From CAYNJG01 sp965216885 (GTDB taxonomy: Bacteria; Planctomycetota; Planctomycetia; Pirellulales; Pirellulaceae), in the NCBI GenBank assembly GCA_965216885.1, contig OZ244209.1, forward strand, positions 1,178,001 to 1,242,000: a DNA stretch of 64,000 bases, written 5' to 3'. The notes beneath the pieces were generated by a model that ran no database searches, was not told the DNA's origin, and saw only the letters and a list, made by a program, of their open reading frames with translations. Positions 53,776 to 62,888 of this stretch are shown in pieces (positions within the stretch are counted from its first letter, which is position 1; each line of letters begins with the position of its first letter). The translations under genes and the position numbers were made by a program.

Positions 53776-54180
53776 ATGTACGCGTCGCGCCTCCAGTCGT
53801 TCCACGAATTGCCGACATTGCAGCAACGGATTGAGCACGTTCTTGATCGTTTGCCGGCTGACGTGTTAAAGGATCTCTTGGAAGATCCCAAGTTCACTAT
53901 CTCGTTGGACAATTTCCAGCCGGGAAAAGGATCGACGGTATTCATGGCTCCACCGGGGCCGTTTGGGGACAGCAGCCGCAATGTTGTGCTTAAGCCGTTG
54001 CTGGCGAAGTGCAGCGACGAGTTTGCCTACTACGTGATTGCCCACGAATTCGCCCACGCGTTCCTGCGAAACGGGCCGTGGGGTGAAATCACGGACGTTG
54101 AGGATGCCGCGGACGGCCTGGCCAGCTCATGGGGATTCGATCGCCCTGCGGAAACGCCGTGGGGACGTTGGAGAATCTGA
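53776..54180 (+). CDS. Small metalloprotease-like protein with HExxH
   Basis: 134 aa from ATG 53776; an in-frame start at 53680 is possible. It carries AYYVIAHEFAHAFLRNGPWG (HEFAH) near residue 90-108, the signature of zinc metallopeptidases of the SprT/Wss or gluzincin kind. A nearby acidic segment (EITDVEDAADGLASSWGFD) may hold a third ligand. No membrane segment. Its stop overlaps the start of uridine kinase (TGATG), so the two are coupled. Function is not known. Confidence 0.7.
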   Translation: MYASRLQSFHELPTLQQRIEHVLDRLPADVLKDLLEDPKFTISLDNFQPGKGSTVFMAPPGPFGDSSRNVVLKPLLAKCSDEFAYYVIAHEFAHAFLRNGPWGEITDVEDAADGLASSWGFDRPAETPWGRWRI

Positions 54181-54806
54181 TGGACCAGCGTCCGTTTCTG
54201 ATTGGAGTCGCCGGCGCCAGCGGCAGTGGCAAGACGACCTTCTGTGATCAGTTGGCAGTCGAATTGGGCGAGCGATGCCTGTTGATTTCATGCGACAACT
54301 ACTATCGACCGCAGGATCACCTCAGCATCGAAGAGCGAAATCGGCTGAACTTTGACGCACCGGAGGCGATCGACTTTGAACTGCTGCTGTCGCAATTGTC
54401 CGACTTGTCGCGGAACGATCAGATTGCGATGCCGCAATACGACTTCTCAACGCATTCAAGGAAGGCGGAGACGGTGACGACGCATCCGCGGCCGATCATC
54501 GTTGTGGAAGGCATCCTGCTATTGGCGCAACAGGGAATTCGCGAGCGACTGGACCTGCGCGTTTTTGTTGCCGCATCGGCCGAGCTGTGTCATGAACGTC
54601 GTCTTCGTCGAGATGTGGCGGAACGTGGCCGCACGCCCGAGAGTGTTCAACGGCAGTGGACCGAAACGGTGATGCCCATGTTCGAAAGATATGTGCGTCC
54701 CAGTCGGGATCATGCAGACATCGTTGTCTCGACCGAGGGAGGCTCGCATTTACCGACCGACACGGTCGTTCGCGGTATCGGACAGGTGTTGAAGAATACG
54801 CCGTGA
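54180..54806 (+). CDS. udk: Uridine kinase
   Basis: 208 aa from ATG 54180, overlapping the stop of the previous gene. It has the P-loop IGVAGASGSGKTTFCDQL, CDNYYRPQDHLSIEERN, the FDAPEAIDFELLL segment and RPIIVVEGILLL, then RLRRDVAERGRTPESVQRQW (lid). It phosphorylates uridine and cytidine in pyrimidine salvage. All family motifs are intact and the length is normal. Confidence 0.93.
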   Translation: MDQRPFLIGVAGASGSGKTTFCDQLAVELGERCLLISCDNYYRPQDHLSIEERNRLNFDAPEAIDFELLLSQLSDLSRNDQIAMPQYDFSTHSRKAETVTTHPRPIIVVEGILLLAQQGIRERLDLRVFVAASAELCHERRLRRDVAERGRTPESVQRQWTETVMPMFERYVRPSRDHADIVVSTEGGSHLPTDTVVRGIGQVLKNTP

Positions 54807-54947
54807 CGAGTTTAGCGCGAAATGGGACTTTTACGGCCCTGCGTTCTTCGTGCCGCACCCTACCGACGTACCCGCGACGTAGGTCGAAAGCTTCCTGCGT
54901 CTGTGTTTGGAAGCCGACAACTCCCTCGGGCATACGCATTTGACGCG

Positions 54948-55184
54948 CTAGCGAGGGAGGGACGACGGGATGCTGTTGGCTGGAATTCGCAAGACGGGAA
55001 TGTTCTGCGATTCGGCCCCCGGTTGGTTCTGCAACCAGAGGAAGCCGGCGCCGGCGGCAACGATTGCCAACACCAGCCATACCAACAGCTTGGCGGAAGT
55101 CTTGATGGCGTTCAGTGCCATGCGAAACACGACGAACGCCACCAACGCGACAATTACCAGTGGTAGTAGATTACGAAAATCCAT
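54948..55184 (-). CDS. Small membrane protein
   Basis: 78 aa from ATG 55184 (MDFRNLLPLVIVALVAFVVF). Two membrane helices (the N-terminal one and LLVWLVLAIVAAGAGFLWL) end in a short polar tail. No family recognised. An ATG at 55199 would add five residues. It is followed by the RHH-tailed protein gene upstream on the same strand, 54 bp away. Confidence 0.6.
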   Translation of the reverse strand: MDFRNLLPLVIVALVAFVVFRMALNAIKTSAKLLVWLVLAIVAAGAGFLWLQNQPGAESQNIPVLRIPANSIPSSLPR

Positions 55185-55238
55185 CTCATTCTTCCGCAAG
55201 CGAGTTACGCCCAGCCCAACAGGAACATCGGCAATAAC

Positions 55239-55694
55239 TTACGCGGCCTTTGAGTTCTCATAGCGAGGCAGGTAGCGACGTAGTGCTTCCTCCACAATTT
55301 GGGATCGCTCGCGACCCTCAAGGTGCGACGCCATGGATAGCTGAGCTTTCATCTCTGGCGACAGAACGACGCCGGGAGCCTCGGTGGTGGCAGCACGAAC
55401 GGGAGTACCGACCGGCGTGTAGGGACGAGCGGCTCTTCGAGGATCGAGCATTCCCATCAGGTCGGTTCGCGGCGCGCCTTCGAACATGAGTTCGCGATCG
55501 CGGATGCTGGCGCCGATCAGTGAGATCACGCCCCAGATACCCAGGACCAGCCCTCCAAGACCAAGGATGACTCCGACCGGTGACGAGTGCGTGGTTACGC
55601 CTGTCCCGGTGGTGATGGCCGTCGTGCCTGATGTGGCAGCGTAGGCCAATATCGAGGAGGTAAGAACGAGAATTGCAGCAGGTGTTTGGTTCAT
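55239..55694 (-). CDS. Membrane protein with ribbon-helix-helix-like C-terminus
   Basis: 151 aa. The N-terminal signal or membrane segment (AAILVLTSSILAYAA) and a second helix (GVILGLGGLVLGIWGVISLI) are followed by a soluble part. The last 40 residues (VVLSPEMKAQLSMASHLEGR, SQIVEEALRRYLPRYE) match the layout of a ribbon-helix-helix DNA-binding domain: a strand, then two helices. Such domains usually occur in small soluble repressors or antitoxins. Here the domain sits on a membrane-attached protein. The fold assignment is inference from the pattern. Confidence 0.6.
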   Translation of the reverse strand: MNQTPAAILVLTSSILAYAATSGTTAITTGTGVTTHSSPVGVILGLGGLVLGIWGVISLIGASIRDRELMFEGAPRTDLMGMLDPRRAARPYTPVGTPVRAATTEAPGVVLSPEMKAQLSMASHLEGRERSQIVEEALRRYLPRYENSKAA

Positions 55695-55972
55695 AACGCG
55701 TCAAATCCTTTCAACGCCCGGCCTGAAGGTATTGGGCTCGGCAGAGGACAACTGGGTCAAGTCTGCTATCGGGGACTCCAATAGCACTTGGCCGAAAAAC
55801 TTAATCAGAACGCCAATTTGTGTCTAGGCGAGTTTGTTATCGGTGCTAGCGGGTTGGTTTTGCGCTTGAGTCGAGATCGACCGGTACGAGCTGATTCCTG
55901 TGCAGGAGTAGGTATTCGACGAGAGTTGAAAGTGGAGTCTTTCGCGGCTTGATTCTGCGAAGGGCCAAACGA

Positions 55973-56010
55973 AAAGCAGCTCCTATCCCGATTAGGATAG
56001 GAGCTGCTTT
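55973..56010. terminator. Terminator hairpin downstream of the coiled-coil protein gene
   Basis: A perfect 16-bp stem AAAGCAGCTCCTATCC / GGATAGGAGCTGCTTT with a 6-nt loop. It lies 48 bp after the stop of the minus-strand gene at 56058. The A-run on its left flank becomes a T-run in that gene's transcript. The rest of the 363-bp gap (55695-56057) holds no gene. Confidence 0.9.
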
Positions 56011-56057
56011 CGTGCCCGGACCTTACCAATGCCGCTTTGTCGCGAGGGGAAGTGCGA

Positions 56058-56768
56058 CTACTTGAACGGCCAAAGTCGGAATCGTCGACGTTGCTTTTGC
56101 TCTGGCTCGGGCTTTGGTTTGTTGATCGGCTTGCGAGCACTTGTGGGGGCCGTTGGTTTCGTCGGCTTGTTCCAGTTGGCGGACGACTGCGAGGCTACCG
56201 GCTGTCGCACGGGAGCGGCTTTCGTTGACGCCACGGCCGAGTCGAGCATGCGTTGAACTTTTCGTTCGTATGCCGCGATCGCCTGCTTTTCTGTGTTTTC
56301 GATCAGCTTCAGTTGCTTCTCATCATTTTTTTCCAACGCGGCAGTACGCTTCTTGTTAAGGTCGCCCAGTCGAGCTTCCAGTCGCTGTTCTTCACGCCGC
56401 AGGGATGCCTCGAGGTTTTGCATCCGCCGTTCGATGGCGGCTTCGGCTCGTTTGGTTTCCAGTTCAACCTTGGGGTCGACCGTCTGCTTCGTCGCCAGAG
56501 TGGGCGTTGAGGACGAGACCTTCTCGTCGCCGAGGTTCAGGACAGACCTGCGTTTCTGTGCCACACGAACGGGTTGCGGATCGTAGTCCGGCTGTTGGAC
56601 TCGAGCGACAACAGGGGCTGGTGCCTGAGTTGCTGGTGCCACGTCGGCCGCGGGGCGTTTCGCTGCCTTGTCGAGGAAGCGGTTGAGCAGAGTGAGTGTG
56701 TCTTCAGCGATCGCCGGGACCGAAAACAGAACGATGGCCAGAATGTAGAACGAAACGGTTGATCGCAT
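56058..56768 (-). CDS. Secreted coiled-coil protein
   Basis: 236 aa from ATG 56768, with AGGAGGAAAG directly ahead. The signal peptide is YILAIVLFSVPAIA. A central coiled coil (about 125-195: RAEAAIERRMQNLEASLRRE, KKRTAALEKNDEKQLKLIEN) lies between Pro/Ala- and Lys/Pro-rich stretches. The very basic C-terminus (KPKPEPEQKQRRRFRLWPFK) could bind nucleic acid or membrane. Family unknown. An ATG at 56906 adds 46 residues without a signal peptide and is rejected. Confidence 0.7.
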   Translation of the reverse strand: MRSTVSFYILAIVLFSVPAIAEDTLTLLNRFLDKAAKRPAADVAPATQAPAPVVARVQQPDYDPQPVRVAQKRRSVLNLGDEKVSSSTPTLATKQTVDPKVELETKRAEAAIERRMQNLEASLRREEQRLEARLGDLNKKRTAALEKNDEKQLKLIENTEKQAIAAYERKVQRMLDSAVASTKAAPVRQPVASQSSANWNKPTKPTAPTSARKPINKPKPEPEQKQRRRFRLWPFK

Positions 56769-57017
56769 GACTTTCCTCCTAAGCAGATTTAACTTTCTGG
56801 ACATCGGTGGTTGACGAATGAGTCGATTACCTGGATCGTGGAAATTCCGGCAGCTACGGTTGCTACCATTAATCGGGGTGTCAGTCGTCGGTGCAATCGA
56901 TACCATCTATCCCGGTTCTGTCCGCGGCACCTACAAGAATGCCGAAAGCATTTGGCCTGGTTTGGTCGATGTGGATCTTCGGATGGAGCGGAATTCGTTG
57001 AGGCCGCAATTCTGTAG

Positions 57018-57692
57018 TTGGGAGAATTCTTCTTGGAAGACCGCATCATCGCTATAGGTGACATTCATGGTTGTGCCGTGGCATTGCGCGTGCTGCTGGA
57101 AGCTATGGACGTCGTCGAGTCGGACACCATCGTCAGCCTTGGTGACCTCGTCGACCGCGGCCCGGACAGCAAGGCTGCAATCGATCAATTGCTGGAGCTT
57201 CGCAGTCGCTGCAACCTGGTGCTGGTCGAAGGCAACCATGAAGAAATGATGTTGGCCGTCGTTCGCGGTGGGAAGCCGCCCCATGAGTGGTTGAAGCATG
57301 GTGGAGTCTCGACGCTGGACTCGTACGGATTTTCTGGCGACCTGTCTGTCGTGCCGGACGAGCACGTAGCGTTCATGGAGTCGGCGGTACCCTTTTACGA
57401 AACCGACTCGCACTTCTTTGTGCATGGCAACTACAGCCCCAAAGTGCCGCTTGAGAAACAGGACCCCGCGATCACGCGTTGGCGAAGCCTCATTGAATCG
57501 ACGCCCGGGCCGCATGTGTCCGGCAAGAAGGCGATTGTTGGCCACACGCCGGACAAGAGCGGGGAGATTTTCGACATTGGCCACCTGATGTGCATCGACA
57601 CGTATTGCTACGGCGGAATGTGGCTGACCGCGGTCGACGTGGCCAATGGGACAACATGGCAGGCCAACGAAGAAGGCGAGCTGCGTAGCTGA
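57018..57692 (+). CDS. PPP-family metallophosphatase (serine/threonine protein phosphatase-like)
   Basis: 224 aa from a TTG start; a second TTG a few codons on is the alternative. It shows the full PPP signature: AIGDIHGCAVAL (GDxHG), VSLGDLVDRGPDS (GDxVDRG), VEGNHEEMM (GNHE), then HGNYSP and VGHTPDKSG. It probably removes phosphate from protein Ser/Thr. The kinases in this window are possible opposing enzymes, but no adjacency links them. Confidence 0.9.
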   Translation: MGEFFLEDRIIAIGDIHGCAVALRVLLEAMDVVESDTIVSLGDLVDRGPDSKAAIDQLLELRSRCNLVLVEGNHEEMMLAVVRGGKPPHEWLKHGGVSTLDSYGFSGDLSVVPDEHVAFMESAVPFYETDSHFFVHGNYSPKVPLEKQDPAITRWRSLIESTPGPHVSGKKAIVGHTPDKSGEIFDIGHLMCIDTYCYGGMWLTAVDVANGTTWQANEEGELRS

Positions 57693-57921
57693 ATTCGCGT
57701 CGTTCGCTTCGCTTGGCGTTCGATGTGCAGCTCGGCTCACATTCCCGCAAAGCTCACCGCCGCTCGCAATCTCGTGCATCCCGAACGCCGTGTCGACGAT
57801 ACTAACTGCTGCCGTGGGCGACCGTTGCGGGGATTTGAAATTCCATCGGCCGTCGGCGACAATATCGCAGCGGTCCTTCTCCCAATTTCCCACCTTCATT
57901 GCCATTCAGAGAGAGCAAAAC

Positions 57922-59466
57922 ATGAGTAAGATTTCACGTCGTCAGTTTACGGCGGCCTCCGCCGCGGTTGCGTCCACATTTGCGATCCGCAAATCTTCCG
58001 CCGCGCAGGCGTCCAACGACAAGATTGGGTTGGCCGTGATTGGCTGCGGCGGCCGTGGTGGCAGTCACATCGGTGCGTTCACCGGCATGAAGAACGCGGA
58101 AATTCTCTACCTGGTGGATGCGGACGACGCAGCCGGAGCGCGACGGGCAGCCGACGTTGAAAAACGGACTGGGAGCAAACCCAAAGTCGTCACGGACATG
58201 CGCGTCGCGCTGGATGATCCGTCGGTCGATGCCGTCAGCACGGCGACTCCCAACCACTGGCATGCCCTGTGTGGTGTGTGGGCCATGCAGGCCGGGAAAG
58301 ACGCCTACATTGAAAAGCCCATCTGTCACAACGTGATGGAAGGCCGGGCGCTGGTGGAGGCTGCAAAGAAGTACAAACGGATGTGTCAGGTGGGCACGCA
58401 GTGTCGTTCGCACAAGGCGATTCATGACGGCATCAAGTTCATGAACGAGGGCAACATCGGCGAAGTGAATTTCGCTCGCGGTTTGTGCTACAAGCGTCGT
58501 CGCTCGATTGGTCCCAAAGGCGACTACCCAATTCCTGCTGGCGTGGACTTCAATCTATGGAGCGGCCCGGCATCGATGACGACGCCAAAAATCACCCGCG
58601 GAAAATTCCACTACGACTGGCACTGGCAGCGTCACTACGGAAACGGCGATCTCGGTAATCAGGGGCCGCACCAAACCGACATCGCCCGCTGGGGACTGGG
58701 CCTCATGCGACACCCAAAGACGATCACCTGTTACGGCGGTCGACTGGGGTACCAGGCCGAACGAAAAGACGACAACTACGTGGATGCCGGAGACGCGGGC
58801 AACACGGAAGTTTCGATCTATGATTACGGTGACAAGTGCATTGTCTTCGAGACCCGCGGTCTGGAGATCAAGGCGTCGGCGGATGACGAAATCAATCGTC
58901 TGTTCGGGGAGATGAAGGACGTTGATGGCACGGAGAAGTGGGTGCCCGCGACCCGTGGTAACAAGATTGGCGTCATCTTCTACGGAACGGAAGGTTACCT
59001 CGTGCAACGCAGCTATACGCACTGCGTGGCGTTCGACAAGAGCTTCAACGTGATTAAGGAGTTCAAGGGCGGCGGTGATCACTTTGGTAACTATGTCGAA
59101 GCCTGTAACACCCGGAACGCGGAAGACCTGAATGCCTCCGCGCTGGAAGGCCACCTGTCCGCGGCCATCAGCCACCTGGGCAACATCTCGTACTACGTTG
59201 GTGAGCAGAATCACGTGTCCGTTGACGAAGCGGCCGGAATTCTCTCGGACATCAAGAGCCTGGATGACAACGGTGCGACACTGAATCGCACGGTTCAGCA
59301 TCTCAAGGACAGTGGCGTGGATCTGGAAAAGTATCCGCTGTCCATGGGCCCCAAGCTGGAATTCGATCCGGAGAAGGAAGTCTTCACGAATAACGATGAC
59401 GCGAACGCATGGCTGACTCGCGACTATCGATCCGGTTTTGAATGCCCCAAGCCCGCTGACGTCTGA
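57922..59466 (+). CDS. Tat-exported Gfo/Idh/MocA family oxidoreductase
   Basis: 514 aa from ATG 57922. The Tat signal is MSKISRRQFTAASAAVAST (RRQF). The NAD-binding fold starts at LAVIGCGGRGGSHIGAF (about 37-53) and the family's EKPICHNVMEG is near 138, with a C-terminal substrate domain including WHWQRHYGNGDLGNQGPHQ. The family oxidises or reduces sugars and other hydroxy compounds. A strong terminator follows, and no partner gene is coupled to it. Confidence 0.92.
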   Translation: MSKISRRQFTAASAAVASTFAIRKSSAAQASNDKIGLAVIGCGGRGGSHIGAFTGMKNAEILYLVDADDAAGARRAADVEKRTGSKPKVVTDMRVALDDPSVDAVSTATPNHWHALCGVWAMQAGKDAYIEKPICHNVMEGRALVEAAKKYKRMCQVGTQCRSHKAIHDGIKFMNEGNIGEVNFARGLCYKRRRSIGPKGDYPIPAGVDFNLWSGPASMTTPKITRGKFHYDWHWQRHYGNGDLGNQGPHQTDIARWGLGLMRHPKTITCYGGRLGYQAERKDDNYVDAGDAGNTEVSIYDYGDKCIVFETRGLEIKASADDEINRLFGEMKDVDGTEKWVPATRGNKIGVIFYGTEGYLVQRSYTHCVAFDKSFNVIKEFKGGGDHFGNYVEACNTRNAEDLNASALEGHLSAAISHLGNISYYVGEQNHVSVDEAAGILSDIKSLDDNGATLNRTVQHLKDSGVDLEKYPLSMGPKLEFDPEKEVFTNNDDANAWLTRDYRSGFECPKPADV

Positions 59467-59513
59467 TTCGGCTCAAGGGCAACTGACAGCGGCGTAGGAA
59501 GCAGCGGCGCAAG

Positions 59514-59546
59514 AAAAGAGCCGGGTTTATATGCCCGGCTCTTTTT
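59514..59546 (+). terminator. Rho-independent terminator of the Gfo/Idh/MocA gene
   Basis: A 12-bp stem AAAAGAGCCGGG / CCCGGCTCTTTT with an 8-nt loop, followed by T and A/T. It is placed 47 bp after the stop of the oxidoreductase gene. It may also serve the convergent gene at 59571. Confidence 0.92.
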
Positions 59547-59570
59547 ATTTCGCGGTAATGCTGACGGCGT

Positions 59571-60182
59571 CTAGTGCTCGTGCAGCGTGGTGAAGCCAAG
59601 CTTTTGCAGGATCTGCATCCAGGCGTGCGCTTCAGCGTGATTGGGAACTCCCAGTGACTGCATGGAAGTACAACGAACTTTCACGTCGTCGTGGCCATTG
59701 TGCTTGGACACGTTGACTTCACAGCCCAGCATCTTGAACATCTCGACGTGTGCCTTGGCACTGAGTTCGTTGTTGAAGTGCAAGGTCTTCCAGTCCTTCA
59801 GGACGTACTCGACCGTTTCCTTGTGCTCTTTGGTGGGCGTGTTGTGGACTACGGCGAAGCCTTTGGCGACCAGCCACTTGTGCCACTTGTCGACCTCCGC
59901 CGTATCCTTCAACGTCATCGTCTTCCAGAATCGGCACTCGTAGGCGAGATCAATGTGCCCGTTGTGCTGCGAGCGTTTGGTTTCGCAGCCCAATTGCTTG
60001 AGTGTCTTCTCGGTGCTGGCCGCTTCTTCTTCGCTATTGAAGTGACCATTCGCCTTTTTCAATGTGCGGAAACTGATCCGCTGATTGGCCGGTTTTTTCG
60101 TGGCCGTCGTGGCGGCCCCCACCTGCCCGATGGCGACGCCGATGATCGCCACTACGAGTCCCAAACGATAGACCGTCGACAT
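59571..60182 (-). CDS. Secreted protein with internally duplicated LGCE...HNGH domain
   Basis: 203 aa. The signal peptide is RLGLVVAIIGVAIGQVGA. Two copies of a repeat of about 65 residues follow. Copy 1 has KTLKQLGCETKRSQHNGHID, LAYECRF and DKWHKWLVAKGF. Copy 2 has FKMLGCEVNVSKHNGHDDVK, VRCTSM and AWMQILQKLGF. Each repeat carries two cysteines and an HNGH, which could form a disulfide or bind metal. No family recognised. Confidence 0.75.
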   Translation of the reverse strand: MSTVYRLGLVVAIIGVAIGQVGAATTATKKPANQRISFRTLKKANGHFNSEEEAASTEKTLKQLGCETKRSQHNGHIDLAYECRFWKTMTLKDTAEVDKWHKWLVAKGFAVVHNTPTKEHKETVEYVLKDWKTLHFNNELSAKAHVEMFKMLGCEVNVSKHNGHDDVKVRCTSMQSLGVPNHAEAHAWMQILQKLGFTTLHEH

Positions 60183-60347
60183 GGTTTTTCTTCTCCCTAA
60201 GAAGTCCGCAGCCGCGGACGAGCGTGATTTGTGTCAATAGCGGGCCGAATTCGCCCCGAAGGATACTATCGATTTTCTGCTGGCACGGCCATATCGAATC
60301 CCGATGACAGCAGAAATGCCTACGGCGAGGCGGAATCCAACCTCACC

Positions 60348-60710
60348 CCCTCGTTCCCGGGCTCTGTGGAACGCACTGCCTCAGAGGCTCCGCCTTATGG
60401 AACTCACCGCTGCTGCCCCTTCCCCTCGTTCCCGGGCTCTGCCCTGGAACGCACTGCCTCAGAGGCTCCGCCTCATGGAACTCACCGCTGCTGCTCCTTC
60501 CCCTCGTTCCCGGGCTCTGCCCTGGAACGCACTGCCCCAGAGGCTCCGCCTCATGGAACTCACCGCTGCTGCTCCTTCCCCTCGTTCCCGGGCTCTGCCC
60601 TGGAACGCACTGCCTCAGAGGCTCCGCCTCATGGAACTCACCGCTGCTGCTCCTTCCCCTCGTTCCCGGGCTCCGCCCTGGAACGCACTGCCTCAGAGGC
60701 TCCGCCTCAT
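60348..60710. repeat. 78-bp tandem repeat array, five units
   Basis: Units start at 60348, 60423, 60501, 60579 and 60657. The core is CCCTCGTTCCCGGGCTCTGC, followed by the complement-like CTCAGAGGCTCCGCCTCATGG. The first unit is 3 bp shorter; the last loses similarity after about 60710. It lies in the gap between the duplicated-domain protein gene and the PqaA-like gene. Open frames through it are artefacts of the repeat. Confidence 0.95.
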
Positions 60711-60742
60711 CCTCCGCCCGCGCGGAGCGGCCAACCTCCCTC

Positions 60743-62194
60743 CTATTCCGCCGAGACAGGTAGCGATGGAGCTTGCTTGTCAGCGAAGGGCAGGGTATCT
60801 GGCACAATGCGAACCGGTGTCGTCAAACGCATCGGCTTGGCCGCGCCAACGTTGAACTCCAGCTGCACGACGTAAGCCGTCCAGCCCTCGGCCGGATCTT
60901 TGACGTTGACCTCCCACGTACCGTCGTCAGCCTGTTCGACCGTCGACTCGCGATAGGTGCGGCCGATCGTATCAACACGAAAGTCCCGAGCCTTGGGGTT
61001 ATTGGCCTGCCAAAGCAGCACGCGAGTCGGCTTGGTCTTCGAGCTGACTTTGATCGTGTTGTCGTCGGGGAACGTCCAATCAAAACTGGGACGTGGAATA
61101 TCGTTCACGATGCAGTGATGGAATGCGGCCAGCGTATCCGGGGCATTGGTACCGCCCAGCGAGTGTTCGCCGTTGGGGACGTAGCAAAGGTGTTTCTCAC
61201 CGGTCAGTTCGTCGAAGTAGAATCGCGAGGAGTCTGGCACAAAGAATTGATCGCCAGTCGCGTTGATGATGCACTTGGGAAGCGTCAGGCGATCGCGGTA
61301 GGCGAAGGGGTCGACCAGTTGCAGGAGTTCCTTGTGTCGCGGATGGTGTCGACGGTGCGTAATCTTGTGATTTACGTAGTCCGTGATCGCCGGGGCCCAG
61401 AATCCGTAGGCGGCGTAGTGATGCTGCATCGACAGGTTGGTGTTGAGGACATCGATCACGATAGGCGCAATCGCTTTGACACGCTTGTCCACAATAGCCG
61501 TGGTCCACGTCGTCCAACCCCGCTTGGATCCGCCTGCCACGACGTAGTGCTCGATCTTCGGGCCAACGAAGTCCTGCTGGTTCGACAATTCCTGAACACA
61601 ATCCATGGCGCGAACGACCGCTTTGGTCATCGGCATTCTGGCGGCCCACAAGGCATCGCCCGTCTTGAGGTACTGGTCCCACGTGTAGCCAATCAGGTCA
61701 TCTTCGACACGGTTTTGATCGTCTCCGTGAAATACCAGGGGCTGGTTGGGAATCTGTCCGACGGATGCGACAACACTGCGAGTCGACATGGCAACCGCGG
61801 CGGCCAGGGGATCAGGAGCCGTGGGCGGCTGCCGACCGTTGCTACCGCCGTCGATGAACATCATCGCGGTATCCGCCTTCGCGCCGTCCGGAACAAGCAC
61901 GGTGACCCAGTGTTTCCATTTCGTTCGATTCACTTTGTCGGGCGATAGCCACGTTTGGGAAGTCAGGTCAATGACGTACATGGTCACGCCCCGAGCTGCC
62001 TGCGAGCCAACGACGTTCCACTTGTAACTGTCATCAGGAGCATTGACGTAGTCGTCGAGTGCCGTGGGCCCCTGGTTTATTTCCGTGCCTTCAATTTGCC
62101 CGGCTTCGGCGACCGCCTGAGCGATGGCCGTGGAGGACAGGGGCGTCTGCCATAACAAAACAAGCAAACAAAGAACGATCGGACGCAATTGCAT
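60743..62194 (-). CDS. PhoPQ-activated pathogenicity-related (PqaA-type) hydrolase
   Basis: 483 aa. A signal peptide (VLCLLVLLWQTPLSSTAIA) leads to an alpha/beta hydrolase body of the PhoPQ_related family: WVTVLVPDGAKADTAMMFID, GSNGRQPP, YVVAGGSKRGWTTW (nucleophile Ser in GGSKRG), INATGDQFFVPDSSRFYFDE and VPNGEHSLG (His). The family is common in planctomycetes and of unproven function; an exported esterase or peptidase is likely. Confidence 0.88.
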   Translation of the reverse strand: MQLRPIVLCLLVLLWQTPLSSTAIAQAVAEAGQIEGTEINQGPTALDDYVNAPDDSYKWNVVGSQAARGVTMYVIDLTSQTWLSPDKVNRTKWKHWVTVLVPDGAKADTAMMFIDGGSNGRQPPTAPDPLAAAVAMSTRSVVASVGQIPNQPLVFHGDDQNRVEDDLIGYTWDQYLKTGDALWAARMPMTKAVVRAMDCVQELSNQQDFVGPKIEHYVVAGGSKRGWTTWTTAIVDKRVKAIAPIVIDVLNTNLSMQHHYAAYGFWAPAITDYVNHKITHRRHHPRHKELLQLVDPFAYRDRLTLPKCIINATGDQFFVPDSSRFYFDELTGEKHLCYVPNGEHSLGGTNAPDTLAAFHHCIVNDIPRPSFDWTFPDDNTIKVSSKTKPTRVLLWQANNPKARDFRVDTIGRTYRESTVEQADDGTWEVNVKDPAEGWTAYVVQLEFNVGAAKPMRLTTPVRIVPDTLPFADKQAPSLPVSAE

Positions 62195-62375
62195 GTCGGA
62201 CTCCGGGGCGGTTTAGACTACATACACGGAACGGATGAAGTGTCGCAGAATAGATGTGCCGCAGTTTAGATGGAGAGAGCCAATTCGTCTAATGAATCGC
62301 CCGTTCATGCCTCGAATGGGCGAGACGAGATCGCGCGGCAGATGGCCATCTCGTGCCGGACCCCCGCACCGCCGT

Positions 62376-62843
62376 CTAGCCGCGAACCGCGTCGCGGATG
62401 CGATTCAGCAGCCGTCGAATGAACCAGGTGGGTTTGGGGTCGGTGGGTTCGGAGGCGAGTTGCTCCTCGTTGCACCACAATTGTCCGGATTGTCGGATCG
62501 CATTGGCGGCAGCCGCCTGGCGTTCGATCGTGGTTTCGGTGCGGACGATAAAACTGGAGAGGCGATCGTTGAACGGGGAGGGCTCGGTAGTACGAATCTC
62601 GCCCCATGGGCTACGTTGGCGGTTCGCTTTGCGTTTTGCAATACGATCCTGCCGGGATTGAAGAGAACTCGCCATGGCGTGGCGCGTCACCAGAAATGCG
62701 ATGGCGGCGATTGCGAATGCCAGCAACGTCTGGAGCTCGGGCGACAGTGTTGGCTGCAAAAGAAGTGGCGTTGCGACGCCCGCGATCGCGGCCAGGTAAA
62801 TGGCGACGATCGTGATGATGGTACGGTCCCGATTCAAGGTCAT
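62376..62843 (-). CDS. Small membrane protein upstream of the pqaA-like gene
   Basis: 155 aa. Two membrane helices (IITIVAIYLAAIAGVATPLL and LQTLLAFAIAAIAFLVT) at about 8-58, then a charged cytoplasmic tail with a Trp-Cys segment (QLWCNEEQ) near 125. Family unknown. It is 45 bp downstream of the rpoN stop on the same strand, so the two may be co-transcribed. Confidence 0.6.
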   Translation of the reverse strand: MTLNRDRTIITIVAIYLAAIAGVATPLLLQPTLSPELQTLLAFAIAAIAFLVTRHAMASSLQSRQDRIAKRKANRQRSPWGEIRTTEPSPFNDRLSSFIVRTETTIERQAAAANAIRQSGQLWCNEEQLASEPTDPKPTWFIRRLLNRIRDAVRG

Positions 62844-62888
62844 CTGCGAACTCCCTTGTGCTCATTGCCGTGGGGAACGATCGGTTTG

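Noticed and set aside
60231..60875. Open frames with repeated residues over the 78-bp array
   Set aside because: All frames stay open because the unit is a multiple of three; no start or family support.
60773..61948. 391-codon plus-strand open frame
   Set aside because: Antisense to the PqaA-like hydrolase; no motif of its own.
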